Assembly (NCBI GenBank): GCA_036260075.1
Contig: DATAAM010000015.1
Location: 1 to 26,789, forward strand
Source: DATAAM01 sp036260075
GTDB taxonomy: Bacteria; Actinomycetota; Acidimicrobiia; Acidimicrobiales; JAHWLA01
DNA: 26,789 bases
Direction of reading: 5' to 3'
Of the stretch, positions 14,150 through 22,706 are shown in pieces. A program made the translations under genes and the position numbers. The notes under the pieces were generated by a model. That model made no database searches. It was given only the letters and a program-made list of their open reading frames with translations, and was not told where the DNA came from. Every line of letters starts with the position of its first letter. The first letter of the stretch is position 1.

Positions 14150-15811
14150 GTGATCGAGGCCGGCTACGAGGACTCGCGGGGGGAGTGGCGCGAGGTCCCT
14201 CGGGAGACGGTCGAGGCGATCGCCGAGCTGCTCGGCCCCGCCACCGACGACGCCGACGTGCGCGTCGTCACCGCCGGCGAGCCGGTCGACGTGCACGGCG
14301 AGCTGGTGCTGGAGGACGGGGCCTCGATCGCGGTCGACGGCTCTCTGCCGCCCGACGTGCCCTTGGGCTACCACCGGCTCGAGGGTGCCCCGTTCGTCGT
14401 GGTGCCGGCGCGGTGTTGGTTGCCCGAGCGGCTGCGCGCGTGGGGGTGGGCCGTGCAGCTCTACGCGCTGCACTCGCGCCACAGCTGGGGCATGGGCGAC
14501 CTGGGCGACCTGCGGGCGTTCAACCGCTGGGCGGCGGCACAGGGTGCGGGGGTGGTGCTGATCAACCCGCTGCACGCGTCGCTGCCCACGGTGCAGCAAC
14601 CCAGCCCCTACTACGCCGGCAGTCGCTGCTTCCGGAACCCGGTGTACCTGCGGGTCGAAGGCGAGGGGTTCCCGCCGGGCGACCTCATCGACCGCGACGA
14701 GGTGTGGGCTCGCAAGCGCGCCGCGCTCGAGGCGCGCTTCGACGCCGACGACCCGTCGTTCCGGCGCTTCTGCGCCGAGGGCGGCGAGCCCCTGCGCAAG
14801 TACGCGGCGTTCTGCGTGCTGGCCGAGGAGCACGGCGTGCCGTGGCAGCAGTGGCCAGGCGACGTGCGGCACCCCGACGGCGCGGGCGTGGCCCGGGTGC
14901 CGGAGGAGCGGCTGCGGTTCCACCAGTGGCTCCAGTGGCTGGTCGACGAGCAGCTGGCGGCGGCGGGCGCCGAGCTGCCCGTGATGCAGGACATGGCCGT
15001 CGGTTGCGACCCCGCCGGTGCCGACTGCTGGCTGTGGCAGGACGCCTTCTGCTTCGGCGCCACCGTGGGCGCCCCGCCCGACAGGTTCAACGCCGGCGGC
15101 CAGGACTGGGGGCTGCCCCCGCTCCACCCGGTCGCGCTGCGGGCGGCGGCCTACGAGCCGTTCGTGCGGACGGTGCGGGCGATGTTCCGCCACGCGGGCG
15201 CCGTGCGCGTCGACCACGTGATGGGGCTGTTCCGGCTGTGGTGGGTTCCCGAAGGGCGCGACCCCTCCCAGGGCGCGTACGTGCGCTACCCGGCGCAGGA
15301 CCTTCTCGGCATCCTGGCGCTGGAGAGCGTGCGGGCGGGCGCCTACGTGGTGGGGGAGGACCTCGGCACCGTCGACCCCCGCATGCGCGAGGAGCTCACA
15401 GGGCGCGGCGTGCTGTCGTACCGGCTGGTGTGGTTCGGCGACGAGTTCCCCGAGGCGGCGCTGGCGGCGGTGACGACGCACGACCTCCCCACGGTGGCGG
15501 GGGTGTGGGCGGGAGAGGACGAGCCCCGGCTGCGGCAGCGGCTGTACGACTGGGCCGGCGTCGAGCAGGGCATGTCGCCCGGCGAGGTCGTGGCGCAGAC
15601 GTACGGCCGACTGGCCGAGGTGCCCTCGATGGTGGTCACCGCCACGTTGGAGGACGTGCTGCTGGTGAAGGAACGCCCCAACGTGCCCGGCACCACCACC
15701 GAATGGCCCAACTGGTCGCTGCCGCTGCCGAAGTCGCTGGAGGAGATCCAGCGCGACCCGGTGGTGGCCGAGGTGGCCCGCCGGTTCGGCGCCGCTCGCC
15801 CTACGTCGTGA
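14150..15811 (+). CDS. malQ: 4-alpha-glucanotransferase (amylomaltase) MalQ
   Basis: Glycoside hydrolase family 77 enzyme that transfers alpha-1,4-glucan segments between maltodextrins in cytoplasmic glycogen/maltose metabolism. In the 553 residues the N-terminal IEAGYEDSRGEWREVP stretch is typical of actinobacterial MalQ. The barrel follows: WGWAVQLYALHSRHSWGMGDLGDLR, INPLHASLP, QQPSPYYAGSRCFRNPVYL, VMQDMAVGCDPAGAD, GAPPDRFNAGGQDWGLPPLHP, VRVDHVMGLFRLWW with the nucleophile Asp355, VGEDLGTV with the acid/base Glu403, and THDLPTVAGVW with Asp445. The end VPGTTTEWPNWSLPLP is also conserved. GTG 14150 sits directly before the conserved N-terminus. Its last 11 bases overlap the convergent patatin-CPBP gene. 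No other glycogen gene is in the window. Confidence 0.95.
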   Translation: MIEAGYEDSRGEWREVPRETVEAIAELLGPATDDADVRVVTAGEPVDVHGELVLEDGASIAVDGSLPPDVPLGYHRLEGAPFVVVPARCWLPERLRAWGWAVQLYALHSRHSWGMGDLGDLRAFNRWAAAQGAGVVLINPLHASLPTVQQPSPYYAGSRCFRNPVYLRVEGEGFPPGDLIDRDEVWARKRAALEARFDADDPSFRRFCAEGGEPLRKYAAFCVLAEEHGVPWQQWPGDVRHPDGAGVARVPEERLRFHQWLQWLVDEQLAAAGAELPVMQDMAVGCDPAGADCWLWQDAFCFGATVGAPPDRFNAGGQDWGLPPLHPVALRAAAYEPFVRTVRAMFRHAGAVRVDHVMGLFRLWWVPEGRDPSQGAYVRYPAQDLLGILALESVRAGAYVVGEDLGTVDPRMREELTGRGVLSYRLVWFGDEFPEAALAAVTTHDLPTVAGVWAGEDEPRLRQRLYDWAGVEQGMSPGEVVAQTYGRLAEVPSMVVTATLEDVLLVKERPNVPGTTTEWPNWSLPLPKSLEEIQRDPVVAEVARRFGAARPTS

Positions 15812-18800
15812 CGACGGCCAGGTAGACGGCGAGGTTCACGCCCGCGTGCACGAGCACCGGCGCCACCAGGCTCTTGGTGCGCAGGTGCAGCCAGGCGAAC
15901 AGCAGCCCGGCCGCCGTCGTGAACACCACCACGCCGGGCACCGACGCCGCCGCATCGAACTGCCTGTCGGTCACCACCACGTGCGAGATGCCGAAGGCGA
16001 TGCTCGACAGCAGGGCGCCCGAGGCGGCGTTGCCGTTGAACGCGAGGAGGCGCAGGGCCACGCCCCGGAACAGCACCTCCTCCAGGGCCGCCACGCCCAG
16101 CACGATGACGACGGCGTGCAGCAGCACGGCACCGAGGTCGTCGGCGTTCTCCGGCGCCATGGTGAACAGCCCTGCCGCCCAGGCGACGGCCACCGGGATG
16201 CACAGGGCGGCGCCGAAGCGACCGCCGACACGGGTGGCCGCCGACGTGGCCCGCTCATCGACCCCCGCCACCAACCAGTCGACGCGTGACCACGGCGCCC
16301 AGGAGGCGCGAGGGAACAGCACGAACAGGGCGGCCACGGCACCGAGCAGCGACCGGGTCACGTCGTCGGTGTCGCCGGGCAGCCACGCCGTCGCGGCGAG
16401 GAGCACGGTGAGCACGGCCACGGCGACCGCGCCGACAACGGGCCGGAACGGCGCCGGAGGTAGCAGGCGCGTGGAGCGCAGCAGCCATGTGGCTCGCGCC
16501 AGGGCGCGGGGCAGGCGGCGGCCCGCTTCGAGCAGCAGCGCGCCCACCGGCAGCACGGCGGCCACCACGGCGATGCGGTAGTCGTGGGCGCGCTCCAGCC
16601 AGGCGATCACGTCCTGCTTGCCGGCAGACGGCGTGGGGTCGGCCAGCCAGTCGGGCAGCCGGTCGGGCAGCTCGGCCTTCGACCAGAGGGCCAAGGCGAC
16701 GAACCCCCCGACGGCGACGAGGCGCACGGCGGCGCCGCGTCCCCAGCCGCGGGCGGCGACGGTCGACCAGAACGAGGCGATCGTGACCAGCACCGCGACC
16801 GCGAAGAGGCCCGCCACCACGCGCCCCGTGACGGCCGCTTCGTCCACGACCGTGGCCCGCCAGCCGGTGGCGGGGGCTTGCAGCGCCCCCGCCAACCGGT
16901 CCCCGTTCAGCGCGCCGACGACCACGACCACGCCGACGAGCGGCACCGTCGCCAGGAGCGAGCCCGAGGTCACCACGGCGAGGACGCTCCACACCACGAG
17001 GACGGCCACCGAGAACGCCACCCACGGGCCGTTGATCTCCGCGCCCGCGGCCCGGAGGGCCACGACGGTGCCGCTCGCCGCCAGGCCTCCCGCGATGACG
17101 ATCGTGCCGACCGGCCCGCCGGTGACGGCCGCCCGGAGGAGCGCGTACACGAGCACCACGACGGCGCGCGCCGAGCGCAGCAGGTTGCGAACGGGGCCGA
17201 GCCCCGACTTGCTCCCTCGCAGGGCCGAGGTGGTGACGGCAGCCGCCTGTGCCGCCGACAGGGTGAGGGCGTCGCTGCCGAGCTCGCTCACGACCGTCTC
17301 CTCACCGACCCGGCACAGCCCGAGCAGCTCTTCGATCACCTCCGGTCGCCACTGGGCGGCAGGAGCCGCCCGCAGCGCGCCGTCGACCGCCCGCAGGAAG
17401 GCGGCGGCCTGCTCGCCCAGCGCGCCGCCCGCCTGCTCGCTGCGTCGGACGGCCTCGGCCACGGCGGGCAGCTCCTCGCGCAGGATCTCGAGGTGGAGGC
17501 GCCGGGCCACGGCCTGTGCCGACTTCGGCAGCGACCGGCCGCCGCTCGACGCGTACACGGCGGCGACCTCGGCCTCGATGCCGGCGGCGTCGAACGAGGC
17601 GGCCAGCGCCTCGGCGTCGGGGCCGTCGCCGACGGCGAGGGCGCGCACCAGCGCGCAGGCTTCGGCGGGGCCCTCGCAGCGTGTGCGCAGCCGCCGCGGG
17701 TCGAGCAGGGCGAGCGCGAGCCGGTCGGCCCCGTCGAGGCGGCCCCACATCCAGTCGTTGGCCCGCCACGACCGTTTGAAGAAGGCGGCGAAGTGGTGCA
17801 GGCCGATGCCGGTCAGCTTCCCCACCGCCGACGTGCGTTGCCGCGCCGCGTCGACGGCGTGACAGACCTGCGAGCTCACCTGGAGCAGCTCGACCGTCTG
17901 CTCGCGGGGCGACTCGGCGCCTCCCAGCGCCACCTGCACCACGAACAGGGCCAGCAGGCGCCGGGCGATCTCCGTCCGGTGGCCGTCCTCCTCGACGCCG
18001 CCGAGCACGGCCTCGATCACGAGCGCGGCCTCCGGGTTGTCCGCCGCCAACGCGTGCAGGTCGGCGCGCGCCTCCCACGCCGCGGTGGCGAACCGCATGG
18101 CGACGTCGTGGAGCGCCTGGCGGGTGGCCTGCTGCGTGAACCCGGTGACCGGGATGCCCGCTGCTTCGAGCTCGGCGACGGCAGCCTGCGCCCGTTCGTC
18201 GTAGCGCTCGACCAAGCCCGGCCGCCGCCGGTGGACGGCAGCCCTCGTGGCGTCGTCGACCGCAGGCCACTGCTCGTAGGACGACAGCGCCCAGGCAGGC
18301 ACGTCGATCGGCTCGTCCGCCAGCAGCGCGATGCGCACCGCCCAGTACGCGTCGTCGAGCGCCCGCAGGGCGCCGAGCGCCCTGATCACGTCGCCGATGC
18401 CGCGGCGGCATCGCTTCACCCGACCGCGAGCCGCCTCGTCCGCCCGGGCGGCGGCGATCGCCCGCCGCAGCAGCTCGCCGAGGGTCGAGCCCGCGTACTC
18501 GAGCGGCGTGATGCCCCACGGCCACGGGGCCTGGCTCGCCTCGTCGGCGGGCACGAGGCCGGTCTGCGGGAACGTGGTCGGGAACCACAGCACCGGGTTC
18601 TCGGCGCACTTGCGCAGCTCGGCCTCTGCTTCGAGGGCGCGCGCCTCGTCGACCGAGAGGCGCAGGGCGCGACGGAGGACCTGCGCCGAGGTGCCGCGCA
18701 CCGAGTCCTCGATGCGGCGGCGCTTGAACACGTCGTAGACGGCGCGGGCGGCGGTGTCGACGCGGTCGACCACGCGAAGGATGTTGCGCCTCGACTCCTG

Positions 18801-19805
18801 CTGCTGGGCGACGCGCCGGTTGTGGGCCTTGATCTCGCGCAGGTGGGCGGCGACCGACTCGTGGCGCGGCAGGCTGATGAGGCTGGCTCCCACCACCGTG
18901 GCCAGCTCGGGGACCCCGACGACGTCGGCCGGCTCGTCGACGGGCGCGGGCGGGTCGGGGTTCACGTAGGCGAGCAGGCGCCGCGTCTCGGCCTGGGCGG
19001 GCTGGCGGAACACGGCGTCGACCGCGGGTCCCAGGGGGAGGTTGCGCAGCACGCCGCCGTCGATCGCGTACCGGCTGCGCGAGAAGGACGCGATGCCGGC
19101 CACGTCGGGCTGCCCGGTGGGGCCCACCTCGTTCACCGGGCAGTAGCTGGGCTCGAAGGCGCCCGGGAACGACGCCGACGTGCGGGCCGCCAGCGCCAAC
19201 TGGGCGGCCGACTGGGGCGTGAGCAGGTCGGTGCCCGCGAAGCGGAAGAGCGCTTCGTGGGTGGACTGGTTGATGGGCTGGCCGAAGTCGTCGACGAATC
19301 GCTCCGGCTCCCCCGACAGCGTGGTGGCCGTCACGAGCAGCACCAGCTCGGCGCCTTCGTCGCGGCTCTGCGGCGGCCGCGACGAGCGCGGCTCGACGCC
19401 CGACGCCCGGTACCAGGCGTCGAGGTGGTGGCGGATGCGGGCGAGGAAGTGGTCGTCGCCCTTGAGCAGGCTGGGCGGGTCGGGTTCGAACGGCGACCGC
19501 AGGAGGTCGCCGATGGAGCCGTCGTCCAGCCACACGTCGCGCAGGCTCTTGAAGCGCTCGACCGGCAGCCGCAGGGCCAAGGCGGCGGCGAGCAGCACGC
19601 CGTTGAGCCCACCCGCGCTGGTGCCGGTGATCACGTCGAGGATCACGCGCTCGCCCATGGCGTCGAGCAGTGTGCGGTAGGCGCCGTCGCGGAAGACGGC
19701 CCGGTAGAGCTCGCACGTCACGCCGCCCATCCAGACGGCGAGGCTCACGCCGCCGGTCATCACAGGGGCGATGCGGATCTCGAGGTCCTCGTCCGTCGGC
19801 GGCAT
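15801..19805 (-). CDS. Patatin-like phospholipase fused to CPBP intramembrane protease
   Basis: A 1334-residue protein with two recognisable enzyme domains. The N-terminal patatin-like lipase reads VMTGGVSLAVWMGGV (15-29, oxyanion loop in the form of the DUF3376 patatin group), ITGTSAGGLNG with nucleophile Ser63, and YAIDGGVLRNLP with catalytic Asp249. Residues about 300-870 are helix-rich and charged, unassigned apart from likeness to DUF3376 proteins. From about 880, some twelve hydrophobic segments follow. The last ones form a CPBP (CAAX/Abi) domain with all three motifs: EEVLFRG (Glu1242, Glu1243, Arg1247), FGISH (Phe1271, His1275) and HAGVN (His1320, Asn1324). ATG 19805 has a strong GGAGGAGG ribosome binding site. 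It follows the sigma-factor gene by 74 bases with a possible -10, TATCCT (19849-19844). One continuous frame, with no sign of frameshift. Substrates are unknown. Confidence 0.85.
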   Translation of the reverse strand: MPPTDEDLEIRIAPVMTGGVSLAVWMGGVTCELYRAVFRDGAYRTLLDAMGERVILDVITGTSAGGLNGVLLAAALALRLPVERFKSLRDVWLDDGSIGDLLRSPFEPDPPSLLKGDDHFLARIRHHLDAWYRASGVEPRSSRPPQSRDEGAELVLLVTATTLSGEPERFVDDFGQPINQSTHEALFRFAGTDLLTPQSAAQLALAARTSASFPGAFEPSYCPVNEVGPTGQPDVAGIASFSRSRYAIDGGVLRNLPLGPAVDAVFRQPAQAETRRLLAYVNPDPPAPVDEPADVVGVPELATVVGASLISLPRHESVAAHLREIKAHNRRVAQQQESRRNILRVVDRVDTAARAVYDVFKRRRIEDSVRGTSAQVLRRALRLSVDEARALEAEAELRKCAENPVLWFPTTFPQTGLVPADEASQAPWPWGITPLEYAGSTLGELLRRAIAAARADEAARGRVKRCRRGIGDVIRALGALRALDDAYWAVRIALLADEPIDVPAWALSSYEQWPAVDDATRAAVHRRRPGLVERYDERAQAAVAELEAAGIPVTGFTQQATRQALHDVAMRFATAAWEARADLHALAADNPEAALVIEAVLGGVEEDGHRTEIARRLLALFVVQVALGGAESPREQTVELLQVSSQVCHAVDAARQRTSAVGKLTGIGLHHFAAFFKRSWRANDWMWGRLDGADRLALALLDPRRLRTRCEGPAEACALVRALAVGDGPDAEALAASFDAAGIEAEVAAVYASSGGRSLPKSAQAVARRLHLEILREELPAVAEAVRRSEQAGGALGEQAAAFLRAVDGALRAAPAAQWRPEVIEELLGLCRVGEETVVSELGSDALTLSAAQAAAVTTSALRGSKSGLGPVRNLLRSARAVVVLVYALLRAAVTGGPVGTIVIAGGLAASGTVVALRAAGAEINGPWVAFSVAVLVVWSVLAVVTSGSLLATVPLVGVVVVVGALNGDRLAGALQAPATGWRATVVDEAAVTGRVVAGLFAVAVLVTIASFWSTVAARGWGRGAAVRLVAVGGFVALALWSKAELPDRLPDWLADPTPSAGKQDVIAWLERAHDYRIAVVAAVLPVGALLLEAGRRLPRALARATWLLRSTRLLPPAPFRPVVGAVAVAVLTVLLAATAWLPGDTDDVTRSLLGAVAALFVLFPRASWAPWSRVDWLVAGVDERATSAATRVGGRFGAALCIPVAVAWAAGLFTMAPENADDLGAVLLHAVVIVLGVAALEEVLFRGVALRLLAFNGNAASGALLSSIAFGISHVVVTDRQFDAAASVPGVVVFTTAAGLLFAWLHLRTKSLVAPVLVHAGVNLAVYLAVVTT

Positions 19806-19879
19806 CGGCGCGCCTCCTCCCCAGAGCGGTCAGGCAGCGCAGCAGGATAGGGAACCGACGCCCCGCATGCGGGCCGTCG

Positions 19880-21097
19880 CTACGGCAGCGAGTCCCGACG
19901 TCGTTCGAGGAAGCGGCGCTCCGCCGCGTTCGTCGCCCGGTCGACTGCGGCGTCGTAGGCAGCGGCGGCCTCGTCGGTGCGGCCGAGCCGGCGCAACAGG
20001 TCGGCCCGGGTGGCGTGGAAGAGGTGGTAGCCGTCGAGCTGCGAGGCCAGCCCGTCGACCGCGGCCAAGGCGGGGCCCGGCCCCTCGACTTCGGCCAACG
20101 CCACCGCTCGGTTGAGCGCCACGACCGGCGTGGGCAGGTGCAGCAGGAGCCGGTCGTAGAGACGGAGGATCTGCCTCCAGTCCGTCTCCTCGGCGGTGGC
20201 GGCCACGCTGTGCACGGCGGCGACGGCGGCTTGCAGCTGGTACGGCCCCGGCTGGTTGCGGCGGGCGCAGCGGCGCACGATGTCGCAGCCCTCCGCGATC
20301 AGCTCCCGGTCCCACCGTGACCGGTCCTGGTCGGCCAGGGGCACGAGCGAGCCGTCGTCGGCGACTCGGCTCTCACGCCGCGCCTCGGTCAGGAGCAGGA
20401 GGGCCAGCAGCCCGGCCACCTCCGGCTCGTCGGGCATCAGCCGGGCCAGCAGGCGGGCCAGTCGGATGGCCTCGGCGCACAGCTCCCGACGGACCAGCTC
20501 GTCGCCCGCGGTGGCCGTGTGGCCCTCGTTGAACACGAGGTAGACGGCGGCCAGGACCGGCCGCAGCCGATCGGGCAGCTCGGCCGCCTCCGGGACCCGG
20601 TAGGGGATGCCCGCGTCGCGGATCTTGCGCTTGGCTCGGACCAGCCGTTGCGCCATGGTCGCCTCGGGGACGAGGAAGGCCCGGGCCACCTCGGCCGTCT
20701 GCAGGCCGCACAGCAGCCGCAGCACCAGCGCCACCTGGGCGTTCACCGCCAGCGCCGGATGGCAGCAGGTGAAGATCAGGCGCAGTCGGTCGTCGGGCAC
20801 CGGTCCCACCTCGGGTGGCTCGTCGTCGGCTCGGAGCAACGCCGCTTGGGCATGGCGATCGTGCCGTGACGCTTCACGGCGCAGCCGGTCGATCGCCCGG
20901 TTGCGGGCGGTGGTGACGATCCAGCCCCCGGGGTTGGGCGGGAGCCCGTCCGACGGCCACCGCCGGGCCGCCTCCACGAAGGCGTCCTGGACCGCCTCCT
21001 CGGCGATGTCGATGTCGCCGAAGAGGCGGACCAGCGTGGCGACGACCCGGCCGTACTCGTCCCGGAAGACCCGGTCGATCTCCGCCGCGTCGATCAG
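19880..21097 (-). CDS. ECF42-type RNA polymerase sigma factor with C-terminal extension
   Basis: About 405 residues. Sigma region 2 is VFRDEYGRVVATLVRLFGDIDIAEEAVQDAFVEAARRWP, then NPGGWIVTTARNRAIDRLRRE; region 4 is LVLRLLCGLQTAEVARAFLVPEATMAQRLVRAKRKIRDAGIPY. A 200-residue C-terminal part follows (AVYLVFNEGHTA, ELCAEAIRLARLLARLMPDEPEVAGLLALLLLTEARRESR, then LYDRLLLHLPTPVVALNRAVALAEVEGPGPAL). This layout marks the ECF42 group, which works without an anti-sigma factor, is controlled through its TPR-like extension, and is typically encoded beside a YCII/DGPF protein, as here. The frame's only plausible start is CTG 21097, whose last two bases lie in the TGA of the YCII gene (CTGA) and which follows AGGAGG by about nine bases. 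The patatin-CPBP gene downstream may be its target or cotranscribed. Confidence 0.9.
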   Translation of the reverse strand: MIDAAEIDRVFRDEYGRVVATLVRLFGDIDIAEEAVQDAFVEAARRWPSDGLPPNPGGWIVTTARNRAIDRLRREASRHDRHAQAALLRADDEPPEVGPVPDDRLRLIFTCCHPALAVNAQVALVLRLLCGLQTAEVARAFLVPEATMAQRLVRAKRKIRDAGIPYRVPEAAELPDRLRPVLAAVYLVFNEGHTATAGDELVRRELCAEAIRLARLLARLMPDEPEVAGLLALLLLTEARRESRVADDGSLVPLADQDRSRWDRELIAEGCDIVRRCARRNQPGPYQLQAAVAAVHSVAATAEETDWRQILRLYDRLLLHLPTPVVALNRAVALAEVEGPGPALAAVDGLASQLDGYHLFHATRADLLRRLGRTDEAAAAYDAAVDRATNAAERRFLERRRDSLP

Positions 21098-21447
21098 CTC
21101 TCGGGCTCCTCCTGAAAGGGGCGCACCTCGACGGGGAGGCGGCAGGCGGCGGTGGCCTTGGCGGCCAGCGCCAGCGCGGCGTCGAGGTCGGGTGCCTTCA
21201 CGACCCAGAAGCCGCCGATCTGCTCCTTGGTCTCGGCGAACGGCCCGTCGGTGGTGAGCACCTCGCCGTCGCGGACCTGCACCACGGTGGCCGTGCTCGG
21301 CGGGTGCAGCCCCCCACCGAAGACCATGAGGTCCTGTGCCACCAGCTCCGCGTTGAAGGCGTCGACGTCCTTGAAGATCTGCTGCATCTCCTCGGCGGGC
21401 GGGGCGTAGTCCTCTTCGTGCCACACGCTCATCAGGTACTGCTTCAC
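21094..21447 (-). CDS. YCII-related DGPF-domain protein
   Basis: Small 117-residue soluble protein starting MKQYLMSVWHEEDYAPPAEEMQQIFKDVDAFNAELVAQ, with the DGPF signature in EVLTTDGPFAETKEQIGGFWVVKAPDLDAALALAAK and the tail LPVEVRPFQEE. YCII-like proteins adopt a ferredoxin-like dimeric fold, and DGPF members are regular partners of ECF42 sigma factors. Their biochemical role is not established. GTG 21447 has a strong ribosome binding site, AAGGAGAG, seven bases upstream; TACGGT (21480-21475) is a weak -10 candidate. Its stop overlaps the sigma gene start, and the AGGAGG inside its last codons serves as the sigma gene's ribosome binding site. Confidence 0.93.
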   Translation of the reverse strand: MKQYLMSVWHEEDYAPPAEEMQQIFKDVDAFNAELVAQDLMVFGGGLHPPSTATVVQVRDGEVLTTDGPFAETKEQIGGFWVVKAPDLDAALALAAKATAACRLPVEVRPFQEEPES

Positions 21448-21570
21448 GGCGTCTCTCCTTGGTCCACGGCCGCCACCGTACCGGCTCCTTCACCCCTCTC
21501 CACGAACGACGAGGCCCAGGATCGACAGCCCCGTGAAGAAATCCTCGGCCTTCGCGCGCAAGATGTGGCG

Positions 21571-22623
21571 GTGCACCTCCCCGTGATGCCACCCGTCAAG
21601 CCGATGCTCTCCAAGTCGGGCACGCTCGACCAGGCGCTCGCGGTCATGGAGGACCGACACGGCTTCGTGGAGCCCAAGTGGGACGGGTTCCGCTGCATCG
21701 TCTTCCGCGACGGCGACGAGGTGGAGCTGGGCAGCCGAAACGAGCGGCCCATGTCGCGCTACTTCCCCGAGGTGGTGGAGGCGGTGAAGCGGGAGCTGCC
21801 GGAGCGTTGCGTCGTCGACGGCGAGCTGGTGGTGGCGGGGCCGCAGGGGCTCGACTTCGACGCCCTCCAGCTGCGGTTGCACCCGGCCGCCTCCCGGGTC
21901 ACGAAGCTGGCGGCGGAGACCCCGGCCTCACTGGTGCTGTTCGACATCCTGGCGCTGGGGAACCGGGATGTGCGAACGGTTGCGTTCGGAGAGCGACGTG
22001 AGCTGCTTTGCGATGTCCTGGCCGGGGTCCGGCCGCCGGTACATGTGACGCCCGCGACCTCGGATCGTGACGTGGCGCAGGACTGGTTTCGCCGATTCGA
22101 GGGGGCGGGCCTCGACGGCGTGATCGCCAAGCGGCCCGACCTGCCCTACTGCGAGGACCAGCGGGTGATGCTCAAGGTCAAGCACGAGCGCACGGCCGAC
22201 TGCGTGGTGGCGGGCTTCCGGTGGCACAAGACGGGGCCGATCGTGGGGTCGCTGGTGCTCGGCCTCTACGACGAGCAGGGGGTGTTCCACCACGTCGGCG
22301 TGACGGCCTCGTTCACCATGGCCCGGCGCCGCGAGCTGGTCGACGAGCTGGCGCCGTACCGGATCGAGGGGGACGTGTTCACCGGGCGGGCGCCCGGCGA
22401 CGTGCGCAGCCGGTGGAACGCCACCAAGGACCTGTCGTTCGAGCCGCTCCGCCCCGAGCTCGTGTGCGAGGTGGCCTACGACCACCTCCAGGGCCCGTAC
22501 CGGTTCCGCCACGCGGCCCGCTTCCGCCGCTGGCGACCTGACCGCGACCCGCGCTCGTGCACGTACGACCAGTTGGAGGTCGTGCCGCCCGAGGAGCTGG
22601 CGGCCGTGTTCGGCGCCGGCTGA
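21571..22623 (+). CDS. ligC: ATP-dependent DNA ligase, LigC type
   Basis: About 350 residues, closely resembling mycobacterial LigC as I recall it. The start HLPVMPPVKPMLSKS compares with MQLPVMPPVSPMLAKS. Next come FVEPKWDGFRCIVFRDGDEVELGSRNERPMSRYFPE with the adenylated Lys36, CVVDGELVVAGPQGLDFDALQLRLHPAASRV, LVLFDILALG, GAGLDGVIAKRPDLPY, VMLKVKHERTADCVVAGFRWHK, and an OB-fold end with SRWNATKDLSFEPLRPELVCEVAYD and FRRWRPDRDPRSCTYDQLE. The ligase joins nicks using ATP; LigC proteins act in excision repair and back up end joining. No Ku, polymerase or nuclease gene is adjacent. GTG 21571 is preferred over ATG 21586 because it restores the HLPVMPPV N-terminus. The gene is divergent from the YCII gene across 123 bases in which I find no clear promoter. 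Confidence 0.93.
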   Translation: MHLPVMPPVKPMLSKSGTLDQALAVMEDRHGFVEPKWDGFRCIVFRDGDEVELGSRNERPMSRYFPEVVEAVKRELPERCVVDGELVVAGPQGLDFDALQLRLHPAASRVTKLAAETPASLVLFDILALGNRDVRTVAFGERRELLCDVLAGVRPPVHVTPATSDRDVAQDWFRRFEGAGLDGVIAKRPDLPYCEDQRVMLKVKHERTADCVVAGFRWHKTGPIVGSLVLGLYDEQGVFHHVGVTASFTMARRRELVDELAPYRIEGDVFTGRAPGDVRSRWNATKDLSFEPLRPELVCEVAYDHLQGPYRFRHAARFRRWRPDRDPRSCTYDQLEVVPPEELAAVFGAG

Positions 22624-22640
22624 CCCTCTCCCCCCGGGGA

Positions 22641-22698
22641 CCCCCGTTCTTTTCCCCGTTGGCGCACGCCAGTGCGCCAACGGGGAAAAGAACGGGGG
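22641..22698. terminator. 27-bp perfect hairpin, probable two-way terminator of ligC and rpmB
   Basis: Left arm 22641-22667 and right arm 22672-22698 are exact reverse complements over 27 bases, with a 4-base loop GCCA. The outer end is CCCCCGTTCT, the inner end GGCGCAC. It begins 17 bases after the ligC stop and ends 8 bases before the rpmB stop, so it can serve both convergent genes. There is no U-tract, as is common for actinobacterial hairpins. The stem is far longer than an ordinary terminator needs, and its outer ten bases recur after recG (26748-26757). Confidence 0.8.
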
Positions 22699-22706
22699 CT
22701 TTGGGC

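Noticed and set aside
15801..19805. Reading the patatin-CPBP protein as an anti-phage system such as CBASS
   Set aside because: Patatins serve as CBASS effectors and CPBP proteins are sometimes called Abi, but no cyclase, sensor, mobile element or other defence gene is nearby, and the flanks are housekeeping genes.
16584..19850. A 1088-codon open frame on the + strand opposite the patatin-CPBP gene
   Set aside because: It is the antisense shadow of a GC-rich gene: low-complexity composition rich in Arg, Gly, His and Gln, with no family motif, while the opposite strand carries clear catalytic motifs.
21571..22623. LigD-type end-joining ligase
   Set aside because: There is no polymerase or nuclease domain and no Ku gene in the window; the sequence follows stand-alone LigC from its first residues.
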